64,000 bases of DNA from Halorussus amylolyticus (GTDB lineage Archaea; Halobacteriota; Halobacteria; Halobacteriales; Haladaptataceae), in the NCBI RefSeq assembly GCF_004143485.2, contig NZ_ML974134.1, positions 55,252 through 119,251 on the forward strand, given 5' to 3'. The notes under the pieces are model-generated. The model was not told the DNA's origin. It did not search any database and saw only the letters and a program-made list of their open reading frames with translations. Shown here in pieces: positions 15,868 to 24,173 of the stretch; position 1 is the stretch's first letter; every line of letters starts with the position of its first letter. A program made the position numbers and the translations under genes.

Positions 15868-18185
15868 TTCACCCGGTAGACGACGACGCCGTCGTTCCGG
15901 AACGCTTCTTCGATGCCGGGGTACTCCGCGAAGTCGAGGTCCGAAGAGTCGTACTGCTCGCGTTCGAGCGGCCCGACGTAGACGTACTCCACGTCGTACT
16001 GCTTGAGCAACTCCGCGCGGTCGCTCCACTGGCCCTCGTAGATGAGGTCCACTTCGCTGGCCCGGAACTCGGCGGCGTCGTGGCCGCGGTAGACGCCTTC
16101 CTGCCACACCCATCCGACGACGGTGGGGACGCCGGTCAGCGAGGAGGCGGGACTCGACCACGTGTACACGTCGTAGCCCGGCGCAGTGGCGACGTGGGGT
16201 TGGCCCTCTCTGTCGTCGAGCCAGTGGATAGCCTCGACCTCGTGAGGGTGGCTCGATTCGAGGTACGCGAGTCCGTCGAGGGTCGCGTCGTCGGGACCGA
16301 CGACCTCGCCCTCGGGCGCGAAGTGGTCGCTCATCGCGAACGCGCCGTACATGCTCGTGGACGCGACGAGTAGGACCGCGAAGCCGGTCATCGCGTCGGC
16401 TCTCGACACTCGTCCGACTCCGGGGAACGACCAGTTTCCGGGGTTCGCCTCCCTGCTCATCAGGGTCGCGAGCGCGGCCCCGGCGGCCGGACCCCACAGC
16501 ACCCACACCTGCATGTACACCTTGAACACGGTGTTGAATCGCTCGGTCGCGGCGTTGTCCTGTACGTAGGCGAACTCCACGAGCGTCACGAGTCCGGCAC
16601 CCGCGACGACGAGGACCGTCTCGTAGCCGGTGTCGCTCTCGGTTCTGAGGAGGAGCCACCCGACCAGAATCAGCGGCGCGACCAGCGCCAACACCGCGTA
16701 GTCGGCGAGCCACGCGAGCGCGACGAGTGCGCCCGCGAGCAGGCCGAACCGGGCGGGGTCCACCGAGAACGACTCGCGCGCCCGTGGCCAGAGGTAGAGC
16801 GCGAACACCGAGAGAAACGCCCCGAAGACGACCAGGAGACCGGTCGCGCTTGCTGGCGTCGGGAGGAGTCCGAGGCTCCGATTGCTCGCCGACTGGAGCA
16901 GGATTCCGGCGACGAACGGCGACGCCCAGACGACGGTGAGGACCCCGACGACCGCGGTCGCGGCGAACGCCCCCGCGATTCGGCGCGCCTCCGCGAGCAG
17001 GGCGTCGCCCGGCGACGCCTCACCGCCGTTCGAGACCGCGGCAGTCGCGTCGCGGCTCTCTACGACCGCCGAAACGCCGGGAATCAGCGAGAGCGGGTCG
17101 GCGGGCGCGAACACGAGCGCGAGCCACACCACCCCGAGTCCGGTCGCGAAGCTCCAGACGTTGACCATCGTGAGCAGCGCGACTACGGGGGGAAGGACCC
17201 CGAGGAAGAGCGTTCGACGCCGACCTCGATTCTCGGACGGCGTTCGGTAGTACGCGTAGCCGAGCGCAGCGATGAGCAGGAGGAACTGCGTACTCAGCAT
17301 GTGGCCGTGGAGGTCGCCGTTGTAGAACGCGAACAGCGGGAACTCGTTGATGGTGTCGGGAATCACCCGACTCGGTGCCCAGTAGCCGAACTCGCTCAGA
17401 CCCTCGCGGACGAGTTCGCCCGAGTAGGGTTCGGCCATCGTGGCCGCGATTCGGTCGGCGACCCCCGTCGCGAGCGAGCCGGGGAGGAGCCAGACGAGTC
17501 CGGTCACCGGCACCACGAGGTTGCTCGCGAAGCCGACCAAGAAACCCCCGAGAACGCCGCCTGCCCGCCGGGGTGCGCCTCGGGCGTCCGCCATCGCGGC
17601 CGCGAGTCCGTACGCTGCGGTGACGAGCGAGGCGTAGAATCCCGAGAGTGCGAGGTTGTACCCGTACCGCGGTGCGGTGTCGGTGAGGTGGGTGAGTATC
17701 GCGGCCATCAGGTGGCCGCCGTAGTAGTAGAGAACGTGGTCGCCCGCCCACCACATGTCCTCGGGCGGGAGCGCGTCGCCGCGCAGCAGCGACTTGTAGA
17801 TGCCGAAGTCGAGGAACTTCTCGCCGCCGCCCGGGACGATTGCGGGGTCGATAGCTCGGACAGCGACGAGGAACAGGAACGCGACGGTGAACACCGCGGC
17901 GGCGTCGGCATACTCGCGCGGACGAATCGACGCGTTCGAATCGTGCCAGACGAGGACCGCCGACAGCCCCGCGAGCGCCCCAACCCCGACGAACGCGGTC
18001 CAGCGACCGAACCCGACGTGGCCGACCCAGTAGACCACGGTGGTCGCGACCACCAGCGCGACCGGGAGCGAGAGGGTCGCGCCCCGGTCGGGAAACCGGG
18101 GAAACAGCCGAGCCGCGACCGGGAGGCCGACGAGCGCGAGCGCGTGAAACGCGACCAGCCACAGCAGGACGAGCGCGTACTCCAT
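15852..18185 (-). CDS. DUF2298 (YYY-domain) polytopic membrane protein
   Basis: This 777-residue protein has about 18-20 membrane helices. Landmarks are the WWAGDHVLYYYGGHLMAAILTHL segment that names the Chlor_Arch_YYY family, the conserved FPLFAFYNGDLHGHMLS loop, and a C-terminal soluble part (about residues 630-777) ending in EYVYVGPLEREQY. Its architecture resembles GT-C glycosyltransferases, so a role in lipid-linked sugar transfer is inferred, not shown. The frame opens at 18236, but ATG 18185 is preferred: a minus-strand TTTATCGG lies 30 bases upstream, and the protein then starts with a membrane helix (MEYALVLLWLVAF). Confidence 0.88.
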   Translation of the reverse strand: MEYALVLLWLVAFHALALVGLPVAARLFPRFPDRGATLSLPVALVVATTVVYWVGHVGFGRWTAFVGVGALAGLSAVLVWHDSNASIRPREYADAAAVFTVAFLFLVAVRAIDPAIVPGGGEKFLDFGIYKSLLRGDALPPEDMWWAGDHVLYYYGGHLMAAILTHLTDTAPRYGYNLALSGFYASLVTAAYGLAAAMADARGAPRRAGGVLGGFLVGFASNLVVPVTGLVWLLPGSLATGVADRIAATMAEPYSGELVREGLSEFGYWAPSRVIPDTINEFPLFAFYNGDLHGHMLSTQFLLLIAALGYAYYRTPSENRGRRRTLFLGVLPPVVALLTMVNVWSFATGLGVVWLALVFAPADPLSLIPGVSAVVESRDATAAVSNGGEASPGDALLAEARRIAGAFAATAVVGVLTVVWASPFVAGILLQSASNRSLGLLPTPASATGLLVVFGAFLSVFALYLWPRARESFSVDPARFGLLAGALVALAWLADYAVLALVAPLILVGWLLLRTESDTGYETVLVVAGAGLVTLVEFAYVQDNAATERFNTVFKVYMQVWVLWGPAAGAALATLMSREANPGNWSFPGVGRVSRADAMTGFAVLLVASTSMYGAFAMSDHFAPEGEVVGPDDATLDGLAYLESSHPHEVEAIHWLDDREGQPHVATAPGYDVYTWSSPASSLTGVPTVVGWVWQEGVYRGHDAAEFRASEVDLIYEGQWSDRAELLKQYDVEYVYVGPLEREQYDSSDLDFAEYPGIEEAFRNDGVVVYRVNQSEL

Positions 18186-18207
18186 CGACTGATACGCGAG
18201 CGACGAA

Positions 18208-18215
18208 CCGATAAA
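18208..18215 (-). promoter_or_regulatory. TATA box of the DUF2298 gene
   Basis: The minus strand reads TTTATCGG, beginning 30 bases before ATG 18185. It is the same octamer at nearly the same distance as at the epimerase gene, which supports a leaderless start at 18185. Confidence 0.55.
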
Positions 18216-18378
18216 CATCTTGGGGTTTATCGGCACCTCGCACGGCAGGTCGCGGTCGAAACCCGGTACTGACGCCGAGGACTGGCGAACTCGGTGTCGG
18301 CGCTCGACTCACCGGCAAAAACTCGCATACGGCAATTGAATCACAATCCTTATCTGTCGAACGCGGTTACGAGATAGT

Positions 18379-18453
18379 AGCGGGATGGGATAGCCAGGAG
18401 ATTCCGGCGGGCTCATAACCCGCAGACCGGTAGTTCAAATCTACCTCCCGCTA
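18379..18453 (+). tRNA. Initiator tRNA-Met (CAT)
   Basis: The acceptor AGCGGGA/TCCCGCT begins with the A1:U72 pair of archaeal initiators. The anticodon stem GCGGG/CCCGC carries three consecutive G:C pairs next to loop CTCATAA, the initiator hallmark. The T-loop is GTTCAAATC. There is no intron. Its last 21 bases are duplicated 115 bp downstream. Confidence 0.95.
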
Positions 18454-18567
18454 CTTTTCAAAAATTCAGACGGTGAGCGACGAGCGTAGCGAGGAGCGAA
18501 CCCGAATTTTCGAAAATCATACGGAGTAGATTTGAACCAGGGAGTGGAGCGAAGCGGAACGACCGTG

Positions 18568-18588
18568 GTTCAAATCTACCTCCCGCTA
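18568..18588 (+). repeat. Duplicated 3' end of initiator tRNA-Met
   Basis: These 21 bases are identical to 18433-18453 (T-loop through discriminator base). The 5' two thirds of the tRNA are missing. Inverted T-arm fragments flank it on both sides. Confidence 0.85.
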
Positions 18589-18607
18589 TTTTTGAGCGAA
18601 CTACGTC

Positions 18608-18633
18608 GGCGCGGAGACGAAGTTCTCCGCGCC
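18608..18633. repeat. 10-bp hairpin in the tRNA-derived repeat region
   Basis: GGCGCGGAGA (18608-18617) pairs perfectly with TCTCCGCGCC (18624-18633) around loop CGAAGT, midway between the orphan tRNA end and the second T-arm fragment. Confidence 0.6.
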
Positions 18634-18682
18634 TCCTCTGTGAGCGAAGAATTGCTTCGGAGTAGATTTGAACGAGGCGAGA

Positions 18683-18717
18683 CGCACGCCCGCGCAGCGT
18701 AGCGAGCAGGAACGTCT
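18683..18717. repeat. 35-bp interspersed repeat, copy 2
   Basis: It matches 14811-14845 at 31 of 35 positions in the same orientation relative to the upstream tRNA. Here it follows the second inverted T-arm fragment. Confidence 0.75.
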
Positions 18718-18835
18718 CGGCGTTGTTCGAATTGCCGTTTCACTACTGTGTCGAAACCCGGCACGCTCCGAGAAAAAGCGGCAACTCGACGGGAAGCCCC
18801 GCCGCTTATTGAACTACGGACCGTTACTGCTCACG

Positions 18836-19531
18836 ATGGCATCAGTACTGTTCGTCGTGAGCGAGGAGGGCTACTGGGGAGAGGAGTGCATCGACCCGCT
18901 ACAGACGCTCTCGGAGACCGACGCCGACATCGACGTGGCGACCCCGAGCGGGGGACCGCCGGTCGTTGACGAGCGCTCGATAGACCCCGAGAATGTAGGC
19001 GAAGAGACCGCAGAGCGCGTCAAAGAGGCCCACGAAAACGACCAGCGACTCCAGAACCCGATGCCGATTGCGAAGGCCGACCCCGAGATGTACGACGCGG
19101 TGGTGTTCCCCGGCGGCCACGGCACCGAGTGGGACGTGAATCAGGATAGACACGCCCGCGCCCTGCTCCGCGAGATAGTCGAGCGCGAGGACGGCGGCAA
19201 GGCGATGGTCGTCTGTCACGCGGTGGGACTGTTGGCGTTCGCGCGAGACAGCGATGGGGGATTTCTGGTGGCGGGTCGCGACGTGACCGGCTTCCCGAAC
19301 GAGTGGGAGGAGGGAATCGTGGACGACGACGACTGCATGCCCGACGGTCGAAAGCTTCCCTACTGGGTCGAAGACGAGGTGAAGGCCGCGGGCGCGAACT
19401 GGGACGCCGAACTCGATTCGGACACGAGCGTCACGACCGACGGCGACCTCATCACCGGGCGCGGTCCCGAGTCGTCTCACGCCGCCGCGATGGCGCTCGT
19501 CGAGGCGCTCGGCACCACACCGCCCGCGTAG
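18836..19531 (+). CDS. DJ-1/PfpI family protein
   Basis: This 231-residue protein has the DJ-1/PfpI nucleophile elbow at Cys127 in KAMVVCHAVGLL, followed by His128, and an early acidic segment SEEGYWGEECIDP. The C-terminal TGRGPESSHAAA motif is typical of the Hsp31/YhbO-like branch. Members act as glyoxalase III-type enzymes, deglycase-like repair factors or chaperones; which applies here is not decidable from sequence. ATG 18836 is chosen because the beta-strand ASVLFVVS begins the fold; the longer frame from 18668 runs through tRNA-derived repeats. Confidence 0.87.
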   Translation: MASVLFVVSEEGYWGEECIDPLQTLSETDADIDVATPSGGPPVVDERSIDPENVGEETAERVKEAHENDQRLQNPMPIAKADPEMYDAVVFPGGHGTEWDVNQDRHARALLREIVEREDGGKAMVVCHAVGLLAFARDSDGGFLVAGRDVTGFPNEWEEGIVDDDDCMPDGRKLPYWVEDEVKAAGANWDAELDSDTSVTTDGDLITGRGPESSHAAAMALVEALGTTPPA

Positions 19532-19588
19532 GCCGGAACGCACACTTTTATCACCCGTCTGTCCTCACCGGTAGATGAGGTCATACTC

Positions 19589-19864
19589 GTGATAGGAACG
19601 CGCGGAGTTCTCGCGGTGATGGCTGGCGCGGTCATGACGGCCGGACTGATAGCCGCCCAAACCGAGCGGCGACTCCTCGGTACGTGGCTCACGATGGTCG
19701 GATTCGTGTTCGCTTCGATGTGGTCGATTATGAGCATCTTCTGGGCGCAGTCGAATCCGAGTCCGCTCGAACCCGAGTCGTGGATGTTGCTGTCTTCGAT
19801 GGCCGTGTCCGCGACGGTGTATTTCGGCTATCTCGGTCTCTACGGCGACGGTTTGGGCGAGTGA
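19589..19864 (+). CDS. Small three-helix membrane protein
   Basis: This 91-residue protein has three hydrophobic segments (about residues 6-24, 31-52 and 65-83) with a short exposed loop AQSNPSPLEPES. The start is GTG 19589; ATG 19619 is an alternative that would shorten the first helix. The family is not recognised. It stands alone between the DJ-1 gene and the transporter operon. Confidence 0.6.
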   Translation: MIGTRGVLAVMAGAVMTAGLIAAQTERRLLGTWLTMVGFVFASMWSIMSIFWAQSNPSPLEPESWMLLSSMAVSATVYFGYLGLYGDGLGE

Positions 19865-20005
19865 GGCGTTCGGAGAGGGTGCTTCTCGAGGAGCTGTCGA
19901 AGGGGAGTTTAGAACTCGCGATACTTATACCGAGGTCGATTAATGTATACAACAACGTAATCAATAACCAGTAGATTTAAATGTGTATTCATCCAGCAAT
20001 TTGGT

Positions 20006-22045
20006 ATGCCACACCGGCGCAATCGTTCGAACGGTACCGACGGAAGCCGACGAAACTTTCTGAAGGCGAGCGGTGCTGGAGCCGTCGCACTTTCTCTTGC
20101 TGGCTGTAGCGGTGGCGAGAGTGAACAGGGAACGACCGAGGAGTCGGGAGACACCGAAGCGACCGAGACCACCGAGGAGACGGTCGCCGAGAACACGAGC
20201 GATTCCGACGAAATTCCGCAGGGCGGAACCCTCGTGTACGGAATGAGTTCGAACCCCGACACCTCGAACTACCTGATGGCGGGGAGCGTCTACTCCGCGG
20301 TTGCGCTCGACCTCGTCTACGATTACGGTGTCGAAATCGACCCCGTCACCTACGACATCCGGCCGTGGGCGTTCACCGACTGGGAACTCCAGAACGAGGA
20401 CGCCGACCAACCCGAAGTCGTGTTCAACGTTCGCGACGACCTCACGTGGAACGACGGCGAGGATTTCACCATCGAGGACGTCATCTTCTCGCACGACTAC
20501 ATCATCGAGAACCAGGTCGGTGAGTTCTCGACGGTCTGGAACAACATCGAGAGCGTCGAAGAGGACGACGGCGACTGGGACTGCCGGATGACGCTGACTC
20601 AGCAAATCGGGACGTGGGACTCCTCCGCGCTCGGCGCGTGTCCGATGCTTCCCGAGCACATCTGGTCGGACGTGGACGACTTCGAGAACTACGACCCGAT
20701 GGAGGAACGCGAGAACGGTCCGGTCGGCACCGGTCCCGGCATACTCACCCAGTTCGACCCCGACACGTCGATGCAGATTCAGTTCCGAGACCCCGAGGAG
20801 TACCCCCTCACCGACCAGGACTGGATAGACGAACACGACAACCTCGTCGCGGGCGGACCGTTCCTCGACCAGGTCAACTTCCAGGTGTACGGCGAGGAAG
20901 CCGCGATGACCCAGGCGTTCATGCGCGGGGAAATCGACACCCACTACGGCACCCTCGACACCGACAAGATTCCGGAGGCGCAGGACACCGACGGACTCGG
21001 CCTCGTGAAGGGCTACGACAGCGGGTTCTCCTACATGGGCATCAACTGCCGTCGCGAACCGCTCGACGACGTCGCACTCCGTCAGGTCGTCTCGTTCTGT
21101 TTCGACGACTACTACTGGACCCAAGAACTCCAGCAGGACTACGTCTACGAGGGTGACTTCGCGCAGTCGCCGGGGTACTCGGGCGTCAGACCCGAAACCG
21201 TGTTCGACGGCGAACTCCTCGAAGACCCCGCCACGCAGGCGTTCACGTTCCGCGGCATCGACGAGAGTGCCGACCCCGACGTGGAGGCCATGCGGGAGTT
21301 CCTCGAAAACGGTGAGGTCATCGACGGTTCGGAGGGCACCTACGCGGGACAGGAGTACCCCGGGTCGCTCTCCGGCGCCGAAGCCTCCCAGTCGGAGGCC
21401 AAGTACGACTACACGTTCGAGGAGGCCCAGTCGAGCGAACTCGAAGACTACTCCGAGGAGGAACTGTACGTCGATGGCGAGCCGATTTCGGAGGTCATGA
21501 ACGACGGTGCCATCACGATTCTGATGGACCCGCCGAGCGACTACCCGAAACAGAGCCAAGCGTTCGAGCGCTGGTCCGAGAACATGAAGAAGGTCGGTAT
21601 CCCGGTGAAGCTCGAACCGACCGAGTTCAACACCATGAGCGACATGGTGTACTACGACGCCGAGTTCGACGTCTACGAGATGGGCTGGGGCGGCACCGGC
21701 GTGTTCGGTACGTCGGTCCGGTCGTTCTTCCACTCGGACTTCGCCAAGGAGGCCTACGAGGAGGAGACGTACGCGTACAATTCCACGGGGTACGGCGTCG
21801 CTGGCGGCAGCAGCGACGAACTCATCATGGACGCCTACACCGAGATGGACCCCGAAGCCCGGAACGAGAAGTTCGCGACCGCGCTCGAAAAGGTCTACCT
21901 CGACATGCCGTACATGGTTCGTGACTACGCCAAGATGCGGTGGCCGATGAACACCGCCGACTTCACCGGCGCGGTCGAGCCCATCGTGGACCCCGCGTAC
22001 GCCAACTGGCACTGGCAGGCGTATCACCTCCATCAGACAGAATAA
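20006..22045 (+). CDS. ABC transporter substrate-binding lipoprotein (peptide family 5)
   Basis: This 679-residue lipoprotein captures the substrate for the transporter encoded directly downstream. The N-terminus has a twin-arginine motif (SRRNFLK, Arg15-Arg16) and a lipobox with Cys34 (LSLAGC), followed by an acidic Glu/Thr/Ser linker (residues ~37-75), so it is exported folded by Tat and lipid-anchored. The body follows the DppA/OppA fold (GGTLVYGMSSNPDTSNYL, DLTWNDGEDFTIEDVIFSHDY). It is longer than bacterial DppA (about 535 residues). A hairpin and T-run follow the stop, so it may be made in excess of the permease genes. Dipeptide, oligopeptide or another small solute are all possible. 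Confidence 0.9.
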   Translation: MPHRRNRSNGTDGSRRNFLKASGAGAVALSLAGCSGGESEQGTTEESGDTEATETTEETVAENTSDSDEIPQGGTLVYGMSSNPDTSNYLMAGSVYSAVALDLVYDYGVEIDPVTYDIRPWAFTDWELQNEDADQPEVVFNVRDDLTWNDGEDFTIEDVIFSHDYIIENQVGEFSTVWNNIESVEEDDGDWDCRMTLTQQIGTWDSSALGACPMLPEHIWSDVDDFENYDPMEERENGPVGTGPGILTQFDPDTSMQIQFRDPEEYPLTDQDWIDEHDNLVAGGPFLDQVNFQVYGEEAAMTQAFMRGEIDTHYGTLDTDKIPEAQDTDGLGLVKGYDSGFSYMGINCRREPLDDVALRQVVSFCFDDYYWTQELQQDYVYEGDFAQSPGYSGVRPETVFDGELLEDPATQAFTFRGIDESADPDVEAMREFLENGEVIDGSEGTYAGQEYPGSLSGAEASQSEAKYDYTFEEAQSSELEDYSEEELYVDGEPISEVMNDGAITILMDPPSDYPKQSQAFERWSENMKKVGIPVKLEPTEFNTMSDMVYYDAEFDVYEMGWGGTGVFGTSVRSFFHSDFAKEAYEEETYAYNSTGYGVAGGSSDELIMDAYTEMDPEARNEKFATALEKVYLDMPYMVRDYAKMRWPMNTADFTGAVEPIVDPAYANWHWQAYHLHQTE

Positions 22046-22047
22046 CC

Positions 22048-22068
22048 CCGCAACTGCGGCCGTTTTTT
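22048..22068 (+). terminator. Hairpin plus T6 after the substrate-binding protein gene
   Basis: CCGCA (22048-22052) and TGCGG (22055-22059) form a short stem, followed by CCG and six T residues. Partial termination here would give the binding protein more mRNA than the permeases 178 bases downstream, a common arrangement in ABC operons. Confidence 0.45.
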
Positions 22069-22223
22069 GCTGGTGGCGAGAGCTCGCACGAAGGCTTATC
22101 ACAGCCGAACGGGGAGATAGGACAAGAACCACTACATTAATAATGAATCTATCCGATGACGCACATACAATACTCGGCGAGTTTGGATATGGTACACGAT
22201 AGCTCGATACGGAGTGAAACGAG

Positions 22224-23213
22224 ATGACACGAATTAGCGCACGCTACCTCGGCAAGCGGGTCGTGGTGTCGTACATCACCCTGTTGGTGATAATGACCCT
22301 GCTGTTCGCGCTGTTGCGTAGCATGCCGGGAACGTTCCTGGCGTCGATGATAACCCCGGAGATGACGCCCGAGCAGATAGCGCGTCTGGAGGAAGTGTGG
22401 GGTCTCAACGAACCGCTCTGGGTGCAGTACGTTGACTTCATGGTCAACTACCAGACCGGCGAGTTCGGGATGTCGCCCACCCGTCGCGTGCCGGTGTGGG
22501 ACGTTATCGTCCGCCGGCTTCCCCGGACGCTGATTCTGTTCGGCGCGGGGTTCATCGTGGCGTACATCGTCGGCCCGCTGGTCGGCATGTATCTGGGCTG
22601 GTGGCGCGGGTCTCGTAAGGACAAGTCGATTTTCGCCAGCAGTCTGGTGATGTACTCCATGCCGTCGTTCTGGGTGGCGTGGCTGTTCATCTGGTTGTTC
22701 AACTACGAACTCGGCTGGCTCAAATCGACGTACATGTTCACCAAGTTCCCCGAGTTCGAGTGGACGATAGTCACGACGCTGACCGACGTGTTACACCACA
22801 TCACGCTTCCGCTCCTGAGCATCTCGTTCGTCGGGTGGGTCGGGGCGATGCTCGTGATGCGACCGTCGATGAACAACGTGACCGAGGAAGATTACGTCTT
22901 CCTCGCGCAGGCGAAGGGACTCAGCGAGCGAACCGTGATGATAAAACACGCCGCGCGAAATGCGCTGATTCCGGTCGCGACCCAGGCCATCGTCGGCCTG
23001 GCGTTCCTCATCGACGGGAGCATCCTCATCGAGCAGGTGTTCAGTTGGCCGGGCATCGGCGAGCTAATCGTCAGTTCCGTGCTGGAGAAGGACTACCCCA
23101 TCGCGCAGGCGTCGTTCTTCATGCTCGCCGTGATTATCATCGTGATGCGACTGCTGACCGACGTGGTGTACACGTACCTCGACCCGCGAATCAAGTTCGG
23201 GGGGGGACAATAG
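22224..23213 (+). CDS. ABC transporter permease, DppB-like
   Basis: This 329-residue inner-membrane permease forms half of the translocation pore. It has the long first periplasmic loop and six helices of the DppB/OppB group, with the EAA-type coupling loop YVFLAQAKGLSERTVMIKHAARNALIPV (about residues 224-251) that contacts the ATPases. The start ATG is followed by TRISARYLGKR, a normal cytoplasmic N-terminus. Its stop (TAG, 23211-23213) is immediately followed by the start of the next permease gene, which suggests translational coupling. Confidence 0.92.
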   Translation: MTRISARYLGKRVVVSYITLLVIMTLLFALLRSMPGTFLASMITPEMTPEQIARLEEVWGLNEPLWVQYVDFMVNYQTGEFGMSPTRRVPVWDVIVRRLPRTLILFGAGFIVAYIVGPLVGMYLGWWRGSRKDKSIFASSLVMYSMPSFWVAWLFIWLFNYELGWLKSTYMFTKFPEFEWTIVTTLTDVLHHITLPLLSISFVGWVGAMLVMRPSMNNVTEEDYVFLAQAKGLSERTVMIKHAARNALIPVATQAIVGLAFLIDGSILIEQVFSWPGIGELIVSSVLEKDYPIAQASFFMLAVIIIVMRLLTDVVYTYLDPRIKFGGGQ

Positions 23214-24170
23214 ATGTCTACACAATCAGAGAGCCGATTCGAACTCGACACGATTCGAGAACGCTGGGAGCCGCGCATCGAGCGATTCAAACGCGGATGG
23301 GCACGCTACACGACCCACAAGATGGGCGTCATCGGTCTCGTCATCCTGGTCATATACATCCTGTGGGCGCTGTTCCCGTCGGTCTTCGCACCGCACGAAC
23401 CCGCGTGGAAGGCGTACGTCGGCTACGAGAACACCCGATGGACCGCAGAGCAGTCCGCGTCGCTTCCCCACCCACCCGCGTTCGGCGACCCGTTCTTCGC
23501 ACCGCTCGGCACGAACGCAAACGGAAACGGCATCTACACGCTGTTGGTGTACTCCGCGAAAGACGCGCTGTACATCGGCTTCGCGGCCGGACTCCTGTCG
23601 AGTCTGGTGGGCGTCCCGCTCGGACTCATCAGCGGCTACTACGGCGACACCTGGATAGACGAGACCATCCAGCGCATCGTCGACGTCATGTACGGCCTGC
23701 CGTTCCTGCCGTTCCTCGTCGTGCTGGTCGCCATCCGGGGGGTCAACACGACGAACATCATCCTCGGCATCGCCATCACGTCGTGGCTCAACAACTGCAT
23801 CCTGATACGCGGGGAAACGCTGTCGCTGAAAGAGCGGGCGTACATCGAGTCCGCGAAGGTCGCGGGCGCGAGCGACACCCGAATCGTGTTCCGACACATC
23901 ATGCCCAACGTCCTGCCGCTGGCGTTCGTGTTCCTCGCACAGGACGCCGCCATCGCCATCATCACGCAGGCGTCGCTGGCGTACCTCGGACTCGCGGACT
24001 TCACCGCGAACTCGTGGGGCATCATGATAGAGAACGTCAAAGCCCACGGCTACATCTACGAAGCGCCGTGGTGGCTCATCCCGCCGGGACTCGCGATTAC
24101 CTCGATTGCGGCAGCGTTCTACTTCATCGGCTTCTCGATGGAGGACGTGACGAACCCACAGAAGGAGTGA
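23214..24170 (+). CDS. ABC transporter permease, DppC-like
   Basis: This 318-residue partner permease has six helices and the EAA loop YIESAKVAGASDTRIVFRHIMPNVLPL (about residues 206-232). The N-terminal cytoplasmic stretch (about 35 residues) and a large first extracellular loop containing NANGNGIYTLLVYSAKDALYIG are typical of DppC/OppC. It abuts the dppB-like gene without a gap; the ATPase gene starts 4 bases after its stop. Confidence 0.92.
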   Translation: MSTQSESRFELDTIRERWEPRIERFKRGWARYTTHKMGVIGLVILVIYILWALFPSVFAPHEPAWKAYVGYENTRWTAEQSASLPHPPAFGDPFFAPLGTNANGNGIYTLLVYSAKDALYIGFAAGLLSSLVGVPLGLISGYYGDTWIDETIQRIVDVMYGLPFLPFLVVLVAIRGVNTTNIILGIAITSWLNNCILIRGETLSLKERAYIESAKVAGASDTRIVFRHIMPNVLPLAFVFLAQDAAIAIITQASLAYLGLADFTANSWGIMIENVKAHGYIYEAPWWLIPPGLAITSIAAAFYFIGFSMEDVTNPQKE

Positions 24171-24173
24171 CAG

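Larger units (their letters stand above)
18454..18835. other. Repeat-rich region after initiator tRNA-Met
   Basis: No protein gene is supported. The region holds an orphan copy of the tRNA 3' end (18568-18588), two inverted pieces of the T-arm (18522-18537 and 18658-18673, both CGGAGTAGATTTGAAC), a 10-bp hairpin (18608-18617 with 18624-18633) and the second copy of the 35-bp repeat (18683-18717). A CTTATTG element near 18805 precedes the DJ-1 gene. Confidence 0.75.

Noticed and set aside
19961..22132. Minus-strand frame of 723 codons opposite the substrate-binding protein gene
   Set aside because: The composition (Val, Arg, Leu, Gly runs) is that of an antisense shadow; the plus strand encodes a clear Tat lipoprotein with the family 5 binding-protein fold.
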